Shown piece after piece: positions 27,642 to 36,613 of a stretch of DNA of 56,401 nucleotides (position 1 is its first letter; each line of letters begins with the position of its first letter). Under the pieces are notes generated by a model. The model saw only the letters and a program-made list of their open reading frames with translations. It was not told the DNA's origin and made no database searches. A program made the translations under genes and the position numbers. The stretch is from Pseudomonadota bacterium (lineage in GTDB: Bacteria > Pseudomonadota > Gammaproteobacteria > Pseudomonadales > Azotimanducaceae): contig JAQBUI010000022.1 of NCBI GenBank assembly GCA_027624035.1, positions 1-56,401 on the forward strand, in the 5' to 3' direction.

Positions 27642-28970
27642 CTAGCCCGCAATGGCGACATCGGCGAAACGAATGGCTGGCATCAGGGCGCTTCGCTGCA
27701 GGTTCCAGTAGGGCTGGTTGCCAATTGCGGCAACTTTCTTCAGCATCTGATAGAAGTTGCCGGCCACCGTGATCTGCCGTACGGGCTGGACCCGCTTTGA
27801 GTCCCTGCAGAGATATCCCGCCGCGCCGAAACTGAACTGGCCGGAGGCGGCATTGGCACCGGAGTGAAGCCCGGTCAGATCGGTTATTTCAAGATACTCT
27901 CCGGCACCGAGTTCATCCGGTCCCGATGAACCCGGATCGATCGTCAGTTGATGCAGCCCAACTCCAAGCCGGGACTTGGTGCCCCGATAGGCATGCCCGG
28001 TTGTCGCCAGCCCGAAGTGTGCCGCCGTTGCACTGTTGTGAATCAGCGTTTCCAGCCTGCCGTCGTGGATCAGTGGTAGCTTACGGGTCGGGGTTCCTTC
28101 CGAGTCGAACATTGAATAGCCAAATCCCTCGGTGATCAGTGGATCATCAGAGAGTCTTAACTTCTCATCAGCGATCACGGCCCCCACTTTGTCACGCATC
28201 GGGTTCACTCCGTCCTTGGCGGACTGCCCGGAGAACATCATCGTAAAGGTGTGAAACAGGTCGACCTGGCATTCCCGGTCAAAGATCACGTCATAGTGGC
28301 CACTTGCAACGGGTTTGCCGTGGAGCAGCCCGACGCATCGTTCCCAGGCCTCGTCAACGATTTCTTCATGGTGCAGATCAGAGAACAGGCGAGACGCCCG
28401 GCCGGTGCCCTCCATGATGTTGACCTCGCCCTCGGTCATCAGCGCGTAGGCAGAGGCCATGCACATCTTTTGTCTGGACGAGGCGCTCAGGCCAGCACTG
28501 GTATAGACCCGGCGTTCTACCGTGGTGTCCTGGACGCCGTTGCTGGGCACGTTCCTGACGTTCTTCCGGGCCGCGAGGTCCCGCTCCAGTGCCAGTGCAA
28601 ATTCAATCTTGCTTTCGACCGGTGTACTGTCCGCGGGGCAGAGCATGGCGTCATCCGTGGTCAGTGTGCCGCTGGTGGGCAGGATCTTCTCGTCCGGCTC
28701 GAGCTTGGCGAAGCTGGCGTTCTGCAGTGCCTGGTCGACCATTGTATTGAGCGCGTCGACGTCGGCGGCCTCGCTGTAGGCGGTGCCTACCCGGTCGTCC
28801 TTGATGACCCGTAGCCCGAAGACCCGGCTCGAACTGACCTTGTGTTCCTCGAGTTCACCGTCCCGGGCGCGCAGCATCAGCGCCCGGCCCTCGTCGACGA
28901 TGATGTCGCCCTCGGCACCTGCCTGGCGGACGCGCGCCAGTACAGAAGCTGCGATATCGTCTATGTCCAT
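27642..28970 (-). CDS. pmbA: TldE/PmbA-like metalloprotease subunit
   Basis: 442 residues. Seen: SRVFGLRVIKDDRVGTAYSE near the start, FDRECQVDLFHTFTMMFSGQSAKDGVNP in the middle and the C-terminal FSFGAAGYLCRDSKRVQPVRQITVAGNF block typical of TldE. It has no HExxxH motif, as expected for the non-catalytic partner. Its ATG follows the tldD stop with no gap. Family knowledge: TldD and TldE form a heterodimeric protease that acts on unfolded peptides, microcin precursors and CcdA. No peptide precursor gene is visible nearby. Confidence 0.9.
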   Translation of the reverse strand: MDIDDIAASVLARVRQAGAEGDIIVDEGRALMLRARDGELEEHKVSSSRVFGLRVIKDDRVGTAYSEAADVDALNTMVDQALQNASFAKLEPDEKILPTSGTLTTDDAMLCPADSTPVESKIEFALALERDLAARKNVRNVPSNGVQDTTVERRVYTSAGLSASSRQKMCMASAYALMTEGEVNIMEGTGRASRLFSDLHHEEIVDEAWERCVGLLHGKPVASGHYDVIFDRECQVDLFHTFTMMFSGQSAKDGVNPMRDKVGAVIADEKLRLSDDPLITEGFGYSMFDSEGTPTRKLPLIHDGRLETLIHNSATAAHFGLATTGHAYRGTKSRLGVGLHQLTIDPGSSGPDELGAGEYLEITDLTGLHSGANAASGQFSFGAAGYLCRDSKRVQPVRQITVAGNFYQMLKKVAAIGNQPYWNLQRSALMPAIRFADVAIAG

Positions 28971-30356
28971 TCAGGCATTCCCCCCAACCAGGATGTCATC
29001 GACCTTCAGGCTGGCCTGGCCCACAGTGGTCGGCACGGCCCCGGAAATGGAACCACACATGCCGCAGGCAAGTGAAAAGTCCCTGCCCACCATGGAGATG
29101 GTCTTCAACACGGCCGGGCCGGTGCTGATCAGCGTCGCTGCCTTGACAGGATATCGAATCTTGCCGTCCTCGACGTAATAGCCTTCCTGGACTGCGAAGT
29201 TGAACTCACCGGTTCCGGGCTGCACGGAACCGCCGCCAAGGTGCGATGCATACAGGCCGCGATCGATTGAGCCGATCATGTCATCGAGTTCCGCATCGCC
29301 GGGCTCAATGAACGTGTTACGCATGCGGGAAGCGGGCGCAAACCGATAGTTCTGGCGCCGGCCGGATCCCGTGCGGGCATAGCCCGTCTTCTCTGCCCCC
29401 AGGCGGTCAGCCAGAAAATGGGTCAGCCTGCCGTCCTTGATGAGCTGGGTACGCTGGGTTTCCATCCCCTCATCGTCAATGTTGATCGATCCCCATTCAT
29501 TGGTGATCGTGCCATCATCCACGGCGCTGACGACCGGGTTCGCAATCATCTGGTCCATCTTGTCGTGAAATACGGACGCCTTCTTGGCGACCGATGTGGT
29601 TTCGAGCAGGTGGCCACAGGCTTCATGAAAGATCACCCCGCCGAAACCATTACCGAGGACCACCGGCATCCGTCCGGATGGGCACGGCCTTGCCGAGAGG
29701 TTAACGAGCGCCTGGCGCGCTGCCTCGCCACCCGTTTTCTCGGCACTGATGCGGCCTTCGATTTCCCAGCCAAGCAAGCCGCCTTCATTGGATGAACCGG
29801 TCGCCTGTTCGCCGCCATCGGTGGCGTAGGCCGTGAGGCTGGCGCGCACGTAGTTTCGTGTGTCTGCGGTGTGCAGCCCTTCGCTGTTGAACAACTCAAC
29901 GGACTGTTCCCGCTGCAGGCAGTGGCCCCTGGTCTGGGAGATCATGTTGCTGGCGGCCCGGGCTGTCCTGTCGGCGGCCAGAAGATAGGCCACCTTGCCT
30001 TCAATCTCGGGATCCAGTGACAGCCTCTTCTGCGCAGGATGGTGTTCGACCGGCGCCCGGAAGTCGAAGCTGCGTGCGGAATTCACCGGATCGCGCAGGT
30101 CCTTGGCCGCCAGTTCGGTAATGATACGCTTGAGTTCCTCCTCTTCGGTCCGGTTCGTATAGCCATACAGAACCTTGGCCCCGTACACGAGCCGGATGCC
30201 AATCCCGAAATCGATACCGGACTGAACGGCCTGGACCTCACTCGAGAGCGTATCAACATTGCTGACGTGATTACGCTCGATGAACAGTTCCGCGAAGTTC
30301 GCGCCTTGTGCCAGGGCGTGGTCAATGGCCTTGTCAGCGATACGAGTATCCAGCAT
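28971..30356 (-). CDS. tldD: TldD metalloprotease subunit
   Basis: 461 residues. Seen: the zinc-binding motif HEACGH (HExxxH) in GFGGVIFHEACGHLLETTSV, then GSINIDDEGMETQRTQLIKDGRLTHFLADR and GGGSVQPGTGEFNFAVQEGYYVEDG near the C-terminus. AGGA precedes the ATG. It is the catalytic partner of the adjacent TldE-like protein. The 61-bp gap upstream is divergent with the PH-domain operon. Confidence 0.94.
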   Translation of the reverse strand: MLDTRIADKAIDHALAQGANFAELFIERNHVSNVDTLSSEVQAVQSGIDFGIGIRLVYGAKVLYGYTNRTEEEELKRIITELAAKDLRDPVNSARSFDFRAPVEHHPAQKRLSLDPEIEGKVAYLLAADRTARAASNMISQTRGHCLQREQSVELFNSEGLHTADTRNYVRASLTAYATDGGEQATGSSNEGGLLGWEIEGRISAEKTGGEAARQALVNLSARPCPSGRMPVVLGNGFGGVIFHEACGHLLETTSVAKKASVFHDKMDQMIANPVVSAVDDGTITNEWGSINIDDEGMETQRTQLIKDGRLTHFLADRLGAEKTGYARTGSGRRQNYRFAPASRMRNTFIEPGDAELDDMIGSIDRGLYASHLGGGSVQPGTGEFNFAVQEGYYVEDGKIRYPVKAATLISTGPAVLKTISMVGRDFSLACGMCGSISGAVPTTVGQASLKVDDILVGGNA

Positions 30357-30417
30357 GGGCGAGTCCTGTAGAATGTAAGACTATTCTATGCAATGCCGGT
30401 GCGGGTGCCAAAGGGTT

Positions 30418-30975
30418 GTGACGGATCAGAAAGTGCTCGGCCAGATTGACGGGACAACGTTCCAGAATTCGCAGATCGATGTCAGTCTACTCCCGCATGT
30501 GCAGGAACTGGATTTCACTCCGCTTGAAGCCCGATACGTTCGGCTCCGGGCAGGGCTTGCGCTGTCGGCCTTGCTGGCGGTGCTGGCGCTGTATATCGCC
30601 GAGGGCCTTGTTGTTTTCATGATCCAGGGTCGGGATGCCTGGCCCCTCTTTCTCGCTGGACTCGTGGTCCTGACAGGCATTACCATCGCCTACCCCTGGT
30701 ACCGATACCGCGCCGCCCGGGCAATGGGATACGCCGTGCGTGAGCAGGATATCGCGCTGCGCTCTGGGGTGTTCTGGTTACATCAGACCATACAGCCCAT
30801 TCGACGCGTGCAGCATGTTGAACTGACCCGCGGCCCGCTGGAAAAGCGCCTGGGTCTCGCCAGGCTGTCGCTTTACGGTGCCGGTTCTACCGGTGCCACG
30901 TTTCGGATTCCCGGTTTGTCGCTGCGTACGGCCTCCAGACTGAGGCGACTGGTATTGCGACACTCGGACCAATGA
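30418..30975 (+). CDS. bPH2-domain membrane protein (YdbS-like)
   Basis: About 185 residues. I prefer the GTG at 30418, which has AAAGGG upstream; the ATG at 30388 would add a cysteine-rich MQCRCGC tail. Seen: two adjacent hydrophobic helices (LALSALLAVLALYIAEGLVV and WPLFLAGLVVLTGITIAYPW), then the PH-like part RAMGYAVREQDIALRSGVFW and QTIQPIRRVQHVELTRGPLEKRLGLARLSLYGAG. These are the hallmarks of YdbS-type proteins. It overlaps the following YdbT-like gene by ATGA. Function is not established for the family; a role in the envelope is likely. Confidence 0.82.
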   Translation: MTDQKVLGQIDGTTFQNSQIDVSLLPHVQELDFTPLEARYVRLRAGLALSALLAVLALYIAEGLVVFMIQGRDAWPLFLAGLVVLTGITIAYPWYRYRAARAMGYAVREQDIALRSGVFWLHQTIQPIRRVQHVELTRGPLEKRLGLARLSLYGAGSTGATFRIPGLSLRTASRLRRLVLRHSDQ

Positions 30976-32489
30976 GCGGAACCACGGGTGACTGGTCCAG
31001 GCTGTCGGTCTGGTCCGTTATTGCGTTTTCGTTCAATACTCTCGGTTCCGTGGCAGGCAGAACGACCAATCTGCTGGCTGCGCTGCCGGCCGTTGTGGCG
31101 GTGTATTCGGGCGTGGGGCTGGCGGGGCTTGGTGCCGTGGCCGCCTTCAGCACTGCGCTGATCATCGGCGTTGCGGTACTCAAATACCGGAACTTCCAAT
31201 ACCTTATTGGCGATTCGAGCATCCAGGTCAGGCAGGGCGTTGTCGCGAAACGTCATCTGGACCTTGAGTTCCGGCGGGTTCAGAACCTGAACATCGAGCA
31301 ACCGGTCTACTTTCGTCCGTTCCGGCTGGTGAGCCTCAAGGTCGAAGGTGCGGGCTCTTCGACCGAGGAGATCGTACTGTCTGCGCTGACGATTGCGGCC
31401 GCACGGGCGATCCGGGAAAAGATCAGCTCGAAGCGAGGAGATGTTGCCGCAACATCTGGCCAGGCGACTGAGAATTCCGGCAGTGACCAGGCAACTCATG
31501 ATCCGCAGCGTATCCTGACCCGGTCATTGTCGGATCTTGTGATCCACGGGCTGACCAACAATCGGGCCTGGATCATTCTGGGCGGTGCGGCCGCATTCTT
31601 TGGTCAGTTCGCCGACCAGGCCATCCCGTACGCAGAACAGGACCTTGGCTTTGACCCCGGCGGTTTCATAGAGCACCTCAGTTTCCCCGGGCTGGCGCTC
31701 ATTGTCATCAGTGCTTTGCTGCTGGCACTGGCAGCTACAGCGGTCCTGTCGGTGCTGGGCGCCATCATGGGTTACTGGGGGTTCGAATTGCTCCGGTCCG
31801 ACGAGGGCTATCAGGCGAGGTTTGGCCTGTTCAACCGCAGGGAGATCAATGTCCTTCGTAGCCGCATCCAGGCAATTCGAATCAGGCGCGACTGGCTCGA
31901 CATGTTACTGGGTCGAATGAACGTGTTGCTGGGTCAGATCCATGGTCGCTTCTCCGGCAGCGCGGACGGTCAACTATATGTCCCGTCGCTGCTTGCCGCT
32001 GAGTCAGACCGACTGGTGGCGGACGCATTGGGAGCGCCGGCGCTCGACGAAATGGAGTTTTTGCCGGTCAGCCGCCATTACCTGTTTCGGGAACTGGGCA
32101 TTCTGGTGTTGTTGTACTGGCCCGCCGCGACCCTGATGTCAGTGATGCACGACACCCTGCTCGGTGTCGGGCTGGCCCTGCCGATCTTTGTAACGCACGC
32201 CGTGCTGCGGTGGGTGAGCTGGTCCCGATGGGGTATTGCTGTAACCGACGAGTTTGTTGTGGTGCGTCGCGGCGTGGTGGGCGTGGATCATTCGATCATT
32301 CCGTTATACAAGCTGCAGCGGGTCGCGATGACCCAGAGTCTGTTGATGCGCCGTAGGGGCCTCTCGACCCTGCGTCTGTGGGTCGCTTCGTACAATGCAA
32401 CCGTGCCCTGGCTACCGCAGCAGTTTGTGCAACGGGTGGTAGATTTTGCGCTGTATCGGGTCGAGTCGACCAGCCGGTCCTGGATGTGA
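30972..32489 (+). CDS. Multi-copy bPH2-domain membrane protein (YdbT-like)
   Basis: 505 residues, start overlapping the previous stop as ATGA. Three PH-like stretches alternate with pairs of hydrophobic helices. They are near residue 65 (YLIGDSSIQVRQGVVAKRHLDLEFRRVQNLNIEQPV), near 280 (GYQARFGLFNRREINVLRSRIQAIRIRRDWLD) and near 415 (FVVVRRGVVGVDHSIIPLYKLQRVAMTQSLLMRR). Helix pairs lie around 15-65, 195-265 and 370-410. This is the YdbT pattern. The pair with the YdbS-like gene is conserved in many bacteria. The function is unknown. Confidence 0.85.
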   Translation: MSGTTGDWSRLSVWSVIAFSFNTLGSVAGRTTNLLAALPAVVAVYSGVGLAGLGAVAAFSTALIIGVAVLKYRNFQYLIGDSSIQVRQGVVAKRHLDLEFRRVQNLNIEQPVYFRPFRLVSLKVEGAGSSTEEIVLSALTIAAARAIREKISSKRGDVAATSGQATENSGSDQATHDPQRILTRSLSDLVIHGLTNNRAWIILGGAAAFFGQFADQAIPYAEQDLGFDPGGFIEHLSFPGLALIVISALLLALAATAVLSVLGAIMGYWGFELLRSDEGYQARFGLFNRREINVLRSRIQAIRIRRDWLDMLLGRMNVLLGQIHGRFSGSADGQLYVPSLLAAESDRLVADALGAPALDEMEFLPVSRHYLFRELGILVLLYWPAATLMSVMHDTLLGVGLALPIFVTHAVLRWVSWSRWGIAVTDEFVVVRRGVVGVDHSIIPLYKLQRVAMTQSLLMRRRGLSTLRLWVASYNATVPWLPQQFVQRVVDFALYRVESTSRSWM

Positions 32490-32567
32490 ACTGCCATGGA
32501 CAGCGCCACTGATGTGCCGGACCGGATTTGCGCGTACCATGAGGCGACCGATCCATGGAGCGATATC

Positions 32568-32933
32568 GTGAAGCGAATGGTTGTACTGTTCTGTCTGGCC
32601 CTTGCAGGTGTGACGATCGTCGGTTGCAGCACCGCACCAGAGGCACCTGCACCCGCTTTCCTGACAACCGTCGACGATGGTCACCTCGTTCAGTACCATG
32701 GCAACCCGGGTGAGTCGGCGCTCGTGACTCTGCAGCGGTTTGCGGACGTGGAGACGCGGACGCTCCCATTCGGTGAATTTGTGGTCGCAATCAACGGTGT
32801 GGTTGCCGATGGCAGCGACAGTTTCTGGGCATTCTACGTCAATGGTGAGAAATCCATGGTGGGTGCAAGAGACGTAATCGCAGGCCCCGAAGACCGTTTT
32901 TCCTGGAGGTTGACGCCCCGTCAGGTGCCATGA
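32568..32933 (+). CDS. Lipoprotein with DUF4430-like domain
   Basis: 121 residues from a GTG at 32568 with GGAG seven bases upstream; longer starts lack a ribosome-binding site. Seen: a lipoprotein signal (MVVLFCLALAGVTIVGC, lipobox IVGC) and then a domain ending in DSFWAFYVNGEKSMVGARDV and DRFSWRLTPRQVP, matching the WxFYVNG motif of DUF4430. That domain occurs in cobalamin-binding and surface-adhesion proteins. The lipid anchor places it at the outer or inner membrane, periplasmic side. It follows the PH-domain operon by 78 bp. Confidence 0.78.
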   Translation: MKRMVVLFCLALAGVTIVGCSTAPEAPAPAFLTTVDDGHLVQYHGNPGESALVTLQRFADVETRTLPFGEFVVAINGVVADGSDSFWAFYVNGEKSMVGARDVIAGPEDRFSWRLTPRQVP

Positions 32934-32948
32934 ACAGCGTGCTGTACT

Positions 32949-33282
32949 GCGGCGCCTGGTCTCCTTGTGTCAGTGGCCGGATTGATGAAGTTGCGAGTCA
33001 AAGTCGGCCTTCCGGTGCTGAGCATCGAGGCAGTGGTGGAGGCAGGCATGGCTCGTTTCAGAGCGATTCTGCTCACCTGACTGACGACTTTCATGGGCTC
33101 TCACCCGTGTTGGCGGAGACCGGCTTTCGACGGCGCTGATGACGCTGATGGCCACCGCGCTCGCATTTGGCATTCTGATTGCCGCGACCTTGACGTTGTT
33201 GCTGAATCCCTGCGCCTATATCATCATGGATGATTTCCGTGCCCTGTTTATCAGGGAAGACCCGGCGATTGAGTCAGGGTAG
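32949..33282 (+). pseudogene. Decayed 3' fragment of an RND efflux permease gene
   Basis: Pieces of the RND C-terminus in order but in different frames. GLLVSVAGL (from 32958) jumps directly to a VEAGMARFRAILLT segment, which ends in an in-frame TGA where serine is expected. LTTFMG continues in the same frame, GLSPVLAETGF is read after a one-base shift, and after another shift LMATALAFGILIAATLTLLLNPCAYIIMDDFRALF runs to the TAG at 33280-33282. An intact pump would read RFRAILLTSLTTFxGLxPxLxE here. At least one internal deletion, one stop and two frameshifts are needed. The last frame alone could be mistaken for a 47-codon gene. Confidence 0.8.
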
Positions 33283-33304
33283 TGAGAACACACGAGGTAG
33301 CGCA

Positions 33305-34027
33305 ATGAGCATCATGCAGTTGAGTGGACCAGAAAAGCAGCCTGTTACGGATGAAACTGAAGTCCTTCGGGAGATGTTGTCCTGGGAGAATGCAAGGGTA
33401 CTTGAACTCGGCTGCGGCGCGGCCGACAAGACCCGTTACATCGCCTCACGCCTGGGCGTGGAGGAGATTGTCGCGGCGGAGGTTGATCAGATTCAGCACA
33501 AAAAGAACCTGCGGCTCGATGGCCTGGGTAACGTTCGATTCGAGTCCTTTGGTGCAGAGGCGATCGAGGCAGAAGACGAGACCTTTGATATTGTGCTGAT
33601 GTTCAAGTCACTGCACCATGTGCCGCAAACCCTGATGCCAAAAGCAATGCAGGAGATCCACCGGGTGCTCAAGCCGGGCGGGCTCGCATACTTCTCTGAA
33701 CCGGTATTCGCCGGGGCGTTCAACGAGATCATGCGGCTGTTTCACGATGAAGAAGTGGTCCGTGCCGCAGCGTTCAGGACAATCGCAGCAGCAGTGGATG
33801 AGGGATTGTTTGCCCTGGAGCGTGAACATTTTTTCAGGAATCGAATTCGCATGACGTCCTGGGAACAGTACGAATCAGGCATTCTGGGTGTGACCCATAC
33901 CAACCATAGGCTGTCCGATGAAACATACAGGGAAGTGAAGCGCCGATTCCTCGCCAGTGAGTCGGACGAGGGCTTTGTGTTCGAGGTCCCCAATCGGATT
34001 GACCTCGTGCGCAAGTCAGTGAAGTGA
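33305..34027 (+). CDS. Class I SAM-dependent methyltransferase
   Basis: 240 residues from the ATG at 33305, which has GAGGTAG upstream. Seen: motif I VLELGCGAADKTRYIAS, the acidic end of strand two in AAEVD, FDIVLMFKSLHHVPQTLMPKAMQEIHRVLKPGG (motifs II and III), matching the methyltransf_11 class. The last third is specific (NHRLSDETYREVKRRFLASES). Small-molecule or glycolipid methylation is likely; the neighbouring unknown and GT-like genes suggest a shared locus, which is inference. Confidence 0.85.
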   Translation: MSIMQLSGPEKQPVTDETEVLREMLSWENARVLELGCGAADKTRYIASRLGVEEIVAAEVDQIQHKKNLRLDGLGNVRFESFGAEAIEAEDETFDIVLMFKSLHHVPQTLMPKAMQEIHRVLKPGGLAYFSEPVFAGAFNEIMRLFHDEEVVRAAAFRTIAAAVDEGLFALEREHFFRNRIRMTSWEQYESGILGVTHTNHRLSDETYREVKRRFLASESDEGFVFEVPNRIDLVRKSVK

Positions 34028-34156
34028 GGTCTCTGGCCCTGGCGATGCTGACGGGTTTTGCCGGGCGGATCATGCGCCAGGTGATTTGTAAACCGGCGCT
34101 AAATATGGCTTATTGAGCCTGACCTGGTACGTTCAAACCTGATGAGGAGGGGCATC

Positions 34157-35707
34157 ATGTTCAAGGCCGTTCAATTCGATCACGAAATTGAGTCTCTGGT
34201 TCGCTTTGTCGAGGAATCTGACCCGGACCACATCGTCGCGCAGACTTATCAAAAGCTACGGTCTGGTATCCCTGATCTGGATTTGCTGCGGGCCAGTACG
34301 CTCGCAGTGGTGCGGTCCACGGAGGTGCCTCCCCAGCATCATGGAGGGCCGCTACACCCTGTTTGTGGTGTCCATGCGGTGCGCCATGTTGCAGACCGAC
34401 TGTCCGGTAACGAGGCCTTTCTACCGGTCATTCAGCATGTGGCGCTGTGCAACAATCACGTGCACTCGATGCAGATGGGCCCGTATCTGATGCCCGAATG
34501 CGAACCGCTTCCTGGACGACCCGGAGACATTGGCAGTTTTCACATCAGCGATGCGGTGCTCGACAACGGGATGTCGGCAGAGCAGCGGGACGCGTCCGAG
34601 GGCATCAACGCCACCAAGGGCGCGTTCTATCGAAGCCTGCGGGCAATGCAGGCCCCGGCCGCCGAACACTACTTTCTCTGGCTGCTGAACAACGTCTCTC
34701 GCTCGGATGCACTGGACCAGCTTCTTCCGCTGGCGATTGGCAGAAATGGTCTGGACGATCACAACTTTCTGTTTCCCGTCTATACGGCCAGAGCACTGGA
34801 CTGCATCGGCTGGGATTTTGCGAATGTCCTGTTTCGTCCTGCGGTGCGCTGCCAGGCTCGCCGGGCGCCAAGGCTGCTGCGTAACAACTATGACTTCGAT
34901 GATGTCCAGGAACTGATCAAGGAGTACAAGCTTCTCGAACGGGGCGTCCCCGAACAGGCGACGCGAGACGAATCGGGGATAGTCGCTGACCTTGGTCTGC
35001 TGATGGGCCGGAACAAGAACTATCTTGACAACATCGAACCCATGGCGAGGGCACTTGCTGATGGCCTGTCCCTGCAGGGTGCCGGGGAGGCACTGTCTAT
35101 TGGCGCGGCCGCCGCGTACATCTCAACGAGCTATGGCAACCCGATGGATTCCCATCTGCACACCGGGACCAACAATCGCCGGTACCTGCTGAGCCTGCCG
35201 GACGTGTCGCTGGAAAATAAGCTGCTGGGACTGCTGACGGGCTTCACCGGCCCTGAAGTCCTGCTCGCCGAACGGCTCCTGAACTGGCAGGAGAACCTGG
35301 ACGGTGACGTGACGGCCCGCCTGCCAAAACTGGGCCAGGCGGCACTGCTGGATGCCATTGTCGAGAGTATTGAGGGGCAACCGTGGCTGGACTGGCGCAA
35401 GATCGGCGTCGCCCAGACCGTGGCACCCGACAGCGTCAAGGAGACGGTTGCGCTCGCCAGGCAGTACGCTGAACTAGGTTATGACGACAAGGTCTATTTC
35501 GACCGCCTGGCGGAAATCGCCTGCCGCGATGACTTCACCGAGATGCACGCCCTGAAGCACTTTCAGGCGATCGTTGATGAGTACTACACAACCGGCCCTG
35601 GGCACAGATGGCTGCACCTGGTGTCAGCCGCCAAGTCAGCTGCCATTGTTCATCTTGGAAGAGAGCATCGGGTCTATCATCAGGCGCGGGAACTGATCGC
35701 CGCGTAG
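34157..35707 (+). CDS. Unrecognised 516-residue protein with conserved-looking histidine motifs
   Basis: I do not recognise this family. The start at 34157 is supported by a very strong GAGGAGGGG six bases upstream. Seen: no signal peptide or membrane segment; mixed helical content; histidine-rich blocks that look functional: PPQHHGGPLHPVCGVHAVRH (about 58-77), VALCNNHVHSMQMGPYLMPE (about 97-116), GNPMDSHLHTGTNNRRYL (mid-C-terminal) and GPGHRWLHLVSAAKS near the end. Their spacing would fit a metal centre. The stop lies 29 bp before the presumed start of the GT-like gene, so the two are likely one unit. Enzymatic role unknown. Confidence 0.75.
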   Translation: MFKAVQFDHEIESLVRFVEESDPDHIVAQTYQKLRSGIPDLDLLRASTLAVVRSTEVPPQHHGGPLHPVCGVHAVRHVADRLSGNEAFLPVIQHVALCNNHVHSMQMGPYLMPECEPLPGRPGDIGSFHISDAVLDNGMSAEQRDASEGINATKGAFYRSLRAMQAPAAEHYFLWLLNNVSRSDALDQLLPLAIGRNGLDDHNFLFPVYTARALDCIGWDFANVLFRPAVRCQARRAPRLLRNNYDFDDVQELIKEYKLLERGVPEQATRDESGIVADLGLLMGRNKNYLDNIEPMARALADGLSLQGAGEALSIGAAAAYISTSYGNPMDSHLHTGTNNRRYLLSLPDVSLENKLLGLLTGFTGPEVLLAERLLNWQENLDGDVTARLPKLGQAALLDAIVESIEGQPWLDWRKIGVAQTVAPDSVKETVALARQYAELGYDDKVYFDRLAEIACRDDFTEMHALKHFQAIVDEYYTTGPGHRWLHLVSAAKSAAIVHLGREHRVYHQARELIAA

Positions 35708-35736
35708 TCGCGAACAGTCTCAACCGTTACAGGGTA

Positions 35737-36507
35737 TTGGAGGCTGCTTCGCGGTATCTTGCCACCAGCATCGCCGACCCGCACGGGCACCTGACGGACA
35801 AGCTGAGCGCCATTCTGCCAGCGTTGCTGGAACGGTTTGACGGGGTCGGTGCCCAGGTCACATCCAACACGGACGCGGCCATCGTCCAGGTTCTGACTCA
35901 GCACGGCGTTGTGATCGATCAGTTTCCATCCGACTTCGATGCCATTGGCCGCCATCGTCGCCGTGCCCTTGAACTGGCGCTGAACCTGGCATCGGGCGAT
36001 GATCGCGTGTTCTATCTCGATGCAGACCACCTGCTGCGCTGGTATGAGCAGGACGCGGACGAACTGGATGGGGTGCTTGGGGCCTGTCATCATCATGACT
36101 GTACAGTGATCGGGCGGGGGCCGCATTCCTGGCAGGCACTGCCACGTCGGCTGAAGGAGACAGAGGCCGTCGTCAATCACATGTTCTTTCTCCTGACTGG
36201 TTTCGAGTGGGACCTGATGATGGCGGCGCGGGGGTTCTCCCATCGAGCAGCAAGGCTCATCGTCGACAGCAGTATCGAGGATACCGCAGCCAACGACGTA
36301 GACTGGCCCCTTCTGTGTCTGTCCCATGGCCTGTCGACTCAATACCTGAGCGCGGAGGGGCTGATCTATCAGACCAATCACGCCTACGCCGGGGATGAGG
36401 CTGACGCCGAGGACTCAGATGTCAGAGCCTGGGCACAAAGGGTGAGACTGGCCAATCACGCGTCCGAAGCCATATCCCGCTATTATGACGCATTCCCGTT
36501 GCACTGA
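35737..36507 (+). CDS. Glycosyltransferase-like (GT-A fold) protein, start uncertain
   Basis: The frame is open from ATG 35608, but that start lies 100 bp inside the upstream gene. The TTG at 35737 (about 256 residues) is the next initiation codon, with AGGG too close for comfort. Seen: LPALLERFDGVGAQVTSNTDAAIVQVL, a Rossmann-like start; GRHRRRALELAL; FYLDADHLLRWYEQD with a DxD-type sequence; then HDCTVIGRGPHSWQALPRRLKETEAVVN. These resemble GT-A nucleotide-sugar folds. The substrate is unknown. It forms a pair with the histidine-rich protein upstream and converges on the giant GT gene. Confidence 0.65.
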   Translation: MEAASRYLATSIADPHGHLTDKLSAILPALLERFDGVGAQVTSNTDAAIVQVLTQHGVVIDQFPSDFDAIGRHRRRALELALNLASGDDRVFYLDADHLLRWYEQDADELDGVLGACHHHDCTVIGRGPHSWQALPRRLKETEAVVNHMFFLLTGFEWDLMMAARGFSHRAARLIVDSSIEDTAANDVDWPLLCLSHGLSTQYLSAEGLIYQTNHAYAGDEADAEDSDVRAWAQRVRLANHASEAISRYYDAFPLH

Positions 36508-36526
36508 GGTATTGGCTCCCAGCCGC

Positions 36527-36552
36527 AACCGCTTACCGTAACTGACGCGGTT
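36527..36552 (+). terminator. Weak candidate terminator between convergent genes
   Basis: AACCGC, 14-base loop, GCGGTT, then GATTTTTGG. A six-base stem with a short T run, 20 bp after the GT-like gene stop. Weak but correctly placed. Confidence 0.3.
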
Positions 36553-36613
36553 AGTGATTTTTGGGGTATCCAACGATGAATCGAAGTTGGTCATGTTGAG
36601 CATTGACGCGAAT

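Noticed and set aside
28971..30356. tldD-tldE pair as sign of a peptide-antibiotic (microcin-like) locus
   Set aside because: No small precursor ORF, radical SAM maturase, LanM or dedicated exporter is near; tldD/tldE are also common housekeeping genes.
30388..30417. ATG start of the YdbS-like gene giving an MQCRCGC tail
   Set aside because: The cysteine-rich tail is unlike the family and the GTG at 30418 has an AAAGGG site.
33139..33282. 47-codon membrane peptide as a small gene
   Set aside because: Its sequence is the RND C-terminal helix and tail, and the upstream frames carry the rest of that RND protein; it is the last piece of a pseudogene.
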